From contig JABHCC010000142.1 in NCBI GenBank assembly GCA_018669475.1, forward strand, positions 1-64,000: a stretch of DNA of 64,000 bases, written 5' to 3'. A program made the position numbers and the translations under genes. Below are positions 61,301 to 64,000 of the stretch, piece by piece. The stretch is from Bacteroidota bacterium. GTDB taxonomy: Bacteria; Bacteroidota; Bacteroidia; Bacteroidales; UBA12481. The notes under the pieces are model-generated. The model was not told where the DNA came from and did not search any database. It saw nothing but the letters and a program-made list of their open reading frames with translations. The stretch's first letter is position 1. Each line of letters starts with the position of its first letter.

Positions 61301-64000
61301 ATTATTCCCATTATTATTGTCATCTCCCAGGTTCAAAAGCTCAACTGAGGCTCCATTCAATGATCCTTTTTCAGGCCAGGGTGCATTTATAGAATAGCTT
61401 ACCTCATCCACTATATCTCCATTAGGGGAATTAATTTTCAAGGTTTCTCCATTGGTTGACAGATTACCACTAGTCCATTGGAATACCTGACCCTGAATTG
61501 TATTGAAATTATTCAAATTCTTCACCACTAACAGCTTCTCTTTAGCCTCTAAAATTGTACCTACGGGAAAGACATAGGATATTCCCACCGTAAAAGCATA
61601 TCCTGAAATATCAATAGAATGATCTCCAATATTTGAAACCTCAATAAAGCCAGCTTCAGTACCACCATTATTATCTGGAGGATTGTAGGCAATTTCTGAT
61701 ATTACGACCTGACTTTCTGTGACTTTAACAAATTCAGCTGCCAAATTGAAATCATTTGCTGTAACAATGGTAACCGGGTTTTCTAACGATTTTCCTTCTG
61801 TAACACCTGATAAGGCTAAATCAAAACTCAAATCATTAGAACTTGGAACATCCTGATGTACTTCAACTGCAAATGTATTAGTACCTGACACCAATAAATC
61901 AATGGCCAATTCAGTATGGTGATATGTTCTTTCGTCAACCCATCCTGCCATGGTGCTCGCATATGTCTGAAAATCTATTACTCCAGATGGCATATTAGAT
62001 CGGTATACCTCAACACCATTTAAATATACAACAGCTCCATCATCTCTCAATAAATCTAGGTTTAGCTTACTATATTGATTTAAGTCAATAACTTCAAATT
62101 CCTTTCTGAAGTAATAGGTAATATGGCCACTATTAATATCTGTATCATTTTCATTTTGAAAGCCAAGGTTAGCATTGCCTGAACTCCAACTATTATCATC
62201 AAATCCCACCCCAATCCAAGCTGTTCCCTGATTACTTCCATCATCCAAATATTTCCACTCGGATTTGGATAATACAATGCTGGTGCCACTTGAGACTCCA
62301 CTATTCCAACCATTAAACTTAAAACCAGGAGTGGGCACTGCCTCGAAGCTAAGAGGTATATCCTTGGCGAACTTAGTTATGGATTGATCATGGTCAATTT
62401 CTATTCCGTCCTCAACTATTCTTCCACTATTCTCTGGAATAATTGAAAAAACACCATCAATATCACCAGCCAAATTAAAAAAGTCTTCCAGGTAATTCCT
62501 TGTTATTGAAGGCCTGTTGGTAGCATAATCTCGCATAACCTGCACTTTTTTCTTCCAGTCAGCCTTACTCGTAATCATTCCTGGCCAGGTACCTCCCCAC
62601 CGATCAAGATGCCGATCAATCTGACCATCAATTTGAGCAGCTAGGCTATCAATATAATGGATTACCCTATCCGGATGGAAAACAGTTTGATCAACTACTA
62701 ATAGCCTTGAAATAAATCGATCTGTGAAATCCTCATTCTCAATTAAATGTGACATAAGAGGATCATTCTCACCTAATTGTTCCAAAACATCCAGATCAAT
62801 GAAGGAATAACCATAGTCAAGATCAAAAAGCAACCATTTAAATTTGCCGTCGGGCGTTTTCGGACGCCAAACTCTCCTATTATGACGCCAACTTCTGTTG
62901 GAAGAGATAACTTGCACAATTATGTAATCAATATAGTTGTCAATATCCATTAATGATGCAACCATTTCATAATTCTCATCCTTAGATAAATCAGCTGTTG
63001 TTACGAAATTCAACAGCGTTTTATAAGCACCAACATCACCAGAAATAATCTCTATACTTGCGGGAGAGTCATCATTGTCAATAAAAAGAACATCCAGGTT
63101 TTCCGGATCAACACCATGATGAGAGGCAAGGTAGTTTTCATTATACTTCTCCCGAATATTGTGGATCCCCATATATTCTCCGTTTAAAAAAAGAATACTT
63201 GGACGATATGCTTGGACATCAATATTTAGCTGATCCTGGACTATGCTTTGAATCATACCGTCTCTAAATAAAGTGTACCGCCAGTCATCACTAGAGCTAC
63301 GCAGTAAAAACGATTCAAAGAAATTAAGCGGCATATGTGAAAATAGAGGATAATTGATATAACCTACACCCAGGCTTTGTCTGGCATAAATAGCCAATGA
63401 TTTCTCCGGGAAATTTATCGCACCTCTCCCAAATAATCTGATATCCACATCAGCAACTATACCCCTGACACCATCAGGTTCAAAAAACTCTAAAGTTGCA
63501 GGTCGTTCCCAGGGCTTTCTTGTTGCGACGTTAGCGTCCAGATAAATCCCAACACTATTGTCATACAAATAATCATCTTCAGTACTGATCGAGAAAACGG
63601 GCAAACTAATATCCTCATTAATAAAATAGGTATTACTTATGGTTTCTCCAGGTAGCAGTCCAGGCTCAAAAACTTTAGCCTTTATAACAGTCGTTTCATC
63701 GATGGCAATTGTCGAACTATATCTGCTTGAATTAAACCGTGGTGTACCTCCATCTGTCGTATACCTGATAACTCCCTCAGCAGAATTGGTTTCAAGTTGC
63801 AATTGCAATGATCCTGAATAGAAGCCTCCTTCATTGGAAAACTGCACCCTTCCAGCCTGTTCAATAAGATTAACCCCATCGCTATTCTCTGTTCCTGCAG
63901 TTGGATTGGCAAAATATTGAAGTTTCCCTAAATCATTCGGATCTCTTCCGTAAGATATGTCAAAGTATTGTTGTGGAAGATCAATAGTATCCACAGGAAA
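55337..64000 (-). CDS. giant CotH-kinase/beta-helix/LTD surface protein with T9SS sorting domain (5' end outside window)
   Basis: At least 2887 residues; the frame is still open at the right edge, so the start and signal lie beyond. From there: the end of a type-B LTD, a chitobiase-like beta-sandwich (IRYTTDGGTPRFNSSRYS), a CotH-kinase domain (about 63.6-62.5 kb) with NGEYMGIHNIREKYNENY and LLFDLDYGYSF, a jelly-roll-like region (62.3-61.8 kb), type-A and type-B LTDs (61.7-60.8 kb), beta-helix 1 (60.5-59.4 kb), LTD A and B (59.4-58.4 kb), beta-helix 2 (58.2-57.0 kb), LTD A and two B (57.0-55.6 kb), and a T9SS tail (VYPNPASELLHLQIQL). CotH domains are atypical protein kinases; an exported one in this setting is unusual. 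Confidence 0.87.
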   Translation of the reverse strand, partial: FPVDTIDLPQQYFDISYGRDPNDLGKLQYFANPTAGTENSDGVNLIEQAGRVQFSNEGGFYSGSLQLQLETNSAEGVIRYTTDGGTPRFNSSRYSSTIAIDETTVIKAKVFEPGLLPGETISNTYFINEDISLPVFSISTEDDYLYDNSVGIYLDANVATRKPWERPATLEFFEPDGVRGIVADVDIRLFGRGAINFPEKSLAIYARQSLGVGYINYPLFSHMPLNFFESFLLRSSSDDWRYTLFRDGMIQSIVQDQLNIDVQAYRPSILFLNGEYMGIHNIREKYNENYLASHHGVDPENLDVLFIDNDDSPASIEIISGDVGAYKTLLNFVTTADLSKDENYEMVASLMDIDNYIDYIIVQVISSNRSWRHNRRVWRPKTPDGKFKWLLFDLDYGYSFIDLDVLEQLGENDPLMSHLIENEDFTDRFISRLLVVDQTVFHPDRVIHYIDSLAAQIDGQIDRHLDRWGGTWPGMITSKADWKKKVQVMRDYATNRPSITRNYLEDFFNLAGDIDGVFSIIPENSGRIVEDGIEIDHDQSITKFAKDIPLSFEAVPTPGFKFNGWNSGVSSGTSIVLSKSEWKYLDDGSNQGTAWIGVGFDDNSWSSGNANLGFQNENDTDINSGHITYYFRKEFEVIDLNQYSKLNLDLLRDDGAVVYLNGVEVYRSNMPSGVIDFQTYASTMAGWVDERTYHHTELAIDLLVSGTNTFAVEVHQDVPSSNDLSFDLALSGVTEGKSLENPVTIVTANDFNLAAEFVKVTESQVVISEIAYNPPDNNGGTEAGFIEVSNIGDHSIDISGYAFTVGISYVFPVGTILEAKEKLLVVKNLNNFNTIQGQVFQWTSGNLSTNGETLKINSPNGDIVDEVSYSINAPWPEKGSLNGASVELLNLGDDNNNGNNWRASQGAGGTPTIINSIALANLSINEFLTLPESEGYLKNTDWIEIYNGNDKPIDVGGLYLSDDPLDPLKWMIPFGFPDESTVEPGEVLLFLADNQPDLGFKHCGFKIGGNSGDIVISMGFIDWVTQIDHINYGLQAQGKSNGRFPNGDGEWLTFSDPSPDQLNRPGSKYIIVPHTCESGDWVPIYAKVLNEDGSVDYTFHGEKTIDVGSAAVEPSIMRFTKGVGYAVVKLTANKDVEIRVEDLDDVAFIHVVSDIPVVTLSPTYNTDLTLTSGVNYFIEDELTIGEFGSLTIEKGVRIRFGSKANIISNGPVFINGTPGMPVVFMPHESDEKWGGLEIRDHDGLSVLNHAFFFHGGSDPSRLFFHTETQAVVRSSFADICMFNCYIFENIGKGFGSESAEVIIDECLFATSAMGPEFRQSYSLVDHTWIVDIPDPDRERTGNDNDGIYFWKDLNDEHPPSRLDNSVVANIEDDAIDMLASDIEVYNTLFFEIMDKASSCGYWSDASFDRCLIIGCNAGIVPGWWSDAKVSHTTFYETSRPVKNSIFGATEVWNSILSKFSDVAWNDDLSNEPTFYYSLSDTKVLPGENNLLGDPKFIGTGVNSLHLKYDSPAIDKGDPEFEPDPDGTRPDIGKFSYQSTVGAGAIVVNEIYYNPSASHGKDSDFEFIELYNPYNEATNISGYQLQGAIDFTFPFNTWLNGGEYLILTANAESYKYLDNKVFDWGSEKLSNTGETLTFIDVNGKKLAEISYSGQDPWSPLADGNGFSLELSNPGDDNSAQENWRSSYEAWGTPGELNRVPDFTKVKLNEILVNNNSVNLDDRDKHSAWIEVYNGSDAPINIGGYIIRNENSQMDHQIPISDAFSTLIPSGDYIILYLDGLTGQGLFHTSLLPDVSGGMFGLYHLDFDGVTLKEIDKLDYPAGSEDISFGRFPDGSPEVQSFAEPTPRSSNVAPSENLIAPKIFSSGQTLPVLVRYSDPDLFPETMNRSENIELVQQSIITDQVYLRKGLGLEWITPSMDEDVVLKLEDDSHDLTFDSHRPIRIRSEKILRSQVWTADYDYEIISALNIPANATLTIEAGTRIFIKKYANITVEGQIQINGVPGNPVVILPLAAGERWGGIQIHSGYGSVNISHCFLVQGGKGISKNPGSYDKQAVIESERPLFLDNVYMIELGGKGVHVKDAKLEMHNSVLYNCLSGIELENSPATITGSHFMYLPNNDNPNPEDNQDAITAFGFDGSVEGQITISGSYFYKIGDDGCSFITDLPVSVRDSYFDEIEDKALSAKQSPVDVRFSVIEQSDIGIELDHGSSGDFDHITFYQNRSAISLSHSDGSFSGANAHITNSIIAQSEDQDFKVSDGTSLSAEFNLSTGDNYPGLGNITGNPRFVEPSTSDFRLSNGSVAINNGDPAYANDDDGSRTDIGRYTLLNGASIGNLMITEIHYLPSDPLVSTKFVEIHNMGSGTVDLDGYSFGGDVSYTFSAGYEVGPGDYFVVCQDVSVFAGQDFIHVQWTDGDLPIENGEIILMSPDGDIIDEIIYNDSDLWSQWPMGKGPSLEFVETELDNSTVHSWRNSYYIGGTPGRDNSIPPMEDLYINEFMARNLTTFPDEFDFISDWIEFYNGSNHFITLNHLFITRDFETPDMYEFTADHQDSLFIPPGGYLVVHADELDDAGAYHLSFLLSGSGGQIGLYSITNGIVNEIEGLVYPEQTGDVSYGRSSDGHDTWTFFSSPTPGRANGSNISGITGVYINEIMARNSSVHINNVGLYDDWIELYNSNSESINIGGLYITDRESDLTLWQIPETNSELTTIPGKGYLMIYPSGDPALGVQHTNFQLAGSGEYVALSQVLFGINTIIDEVSYGAQTSNISYGREEDGDANWVFFDSPTPLQSNLGSSSANYNHQDIVQWLVYPNPASELLHLQIQLSESSLIHLNMTNMYGYSVYSIDLRDGLFSPGKIEKTINIRNFKLSPGYYFITLRIGEKSETRRIVVY

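Overview
The window looks like a chromosomal segment of a Bacteroidota bacterium, probably an environmental or gut-type Bacteroidales/Marinilabiliales relative. The evidence is AT-rich DNA, TAnnTTTG-type promoters (several followed by GC), a type III glutamine synthetase, DUF2851 and DUF3109 proteins, many lipoproteins, a PorE-like OmpA protein, and several exported proteins ending in type IX secretion (T9SS) C-terminal sorting domains. I see no rRNA, CRISPR array, insertion sequence, integrase or phage gene.

Layout. 1-2.5 kb (+): a BlaI-type repressor, a BlaR1-like M56 metallopeptidase carrying a TonB C-terminal domain, and a free-standing copy of that domain, closed by a strong bidirectional terminator. 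2.5-7.7 kb (-): an OmpA/TPR lipoprotein, a deoxynucleoside kinase, and rpsO-pnp. 7.8-11.8 kb: a secreted TIM-barrel sugar isomerase-like protein (+), then four co-directional lipoprotein genes (-), in which two homologous proteins with eight conserved cysteines bracket an inhibitory-type serpin. 11.8-29.9 kb (-): housekeeping and envelope genes (RmlD-like reductase, K+ channel, DUF2851, pyrF, prfA, purM, PorE-like protein, glnN, M20 dipeptidase, beta-barrel, DUF3109, gpmI, two secreted unknowns, M28 peptidase). 30-39 kb: a butyrate-kinase-like gene (+) facing a five-gene operon (-) for crotonase, 3-hydroxyacyl-CoA dehydrogenase, SCP2-type thiolase, acyl-CoA dehydrogenase and fused isobutyryl-CoA mutase. 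Read together these give a route from isobutyryl-CoA through butyryl-CoA to acetyl-CoA, or part of it in reverse. 39-46.5 kb: a T9SS-exported papain-like peptidase, tRNA-Phe, an M16 peptidase with an O-methyltransferase, a cyclophilin with a CPBP protease, and an M28 peptidase.

46.5-64 kb (-) is the most unusual part. Four co-directional genes encode very large secreted proteins built from lamin-tail domains (LTD), in a repeated order: right-handed beta-helix, one type-A LTD, one or more type-B LTDs, and a T9SS sorting domain. The last (>2880 residues, running off the right edge) also has a CotH-kinase domain and two beta-helices. One member is split by a single in-frame TAA. tRNA-Leu, tRNA-Gly and a tag glycosylase gene sit inside the array. 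The PorE-like protein at 18-20 kb may belong to the machinery that exports these proteins.

Strongest leads: the LTD array with its nonsense-split, domain-deleted member; the serpin plus twin 8-Cys lipoprotein cluster; a butyrate-kinase homologue whose two best-known catalytic motifs are replaced; the isobutyryl-CoA operon; and short word-like tandem repeats next to gene starts, one of which reads into the 5' end of the serpin ORF.
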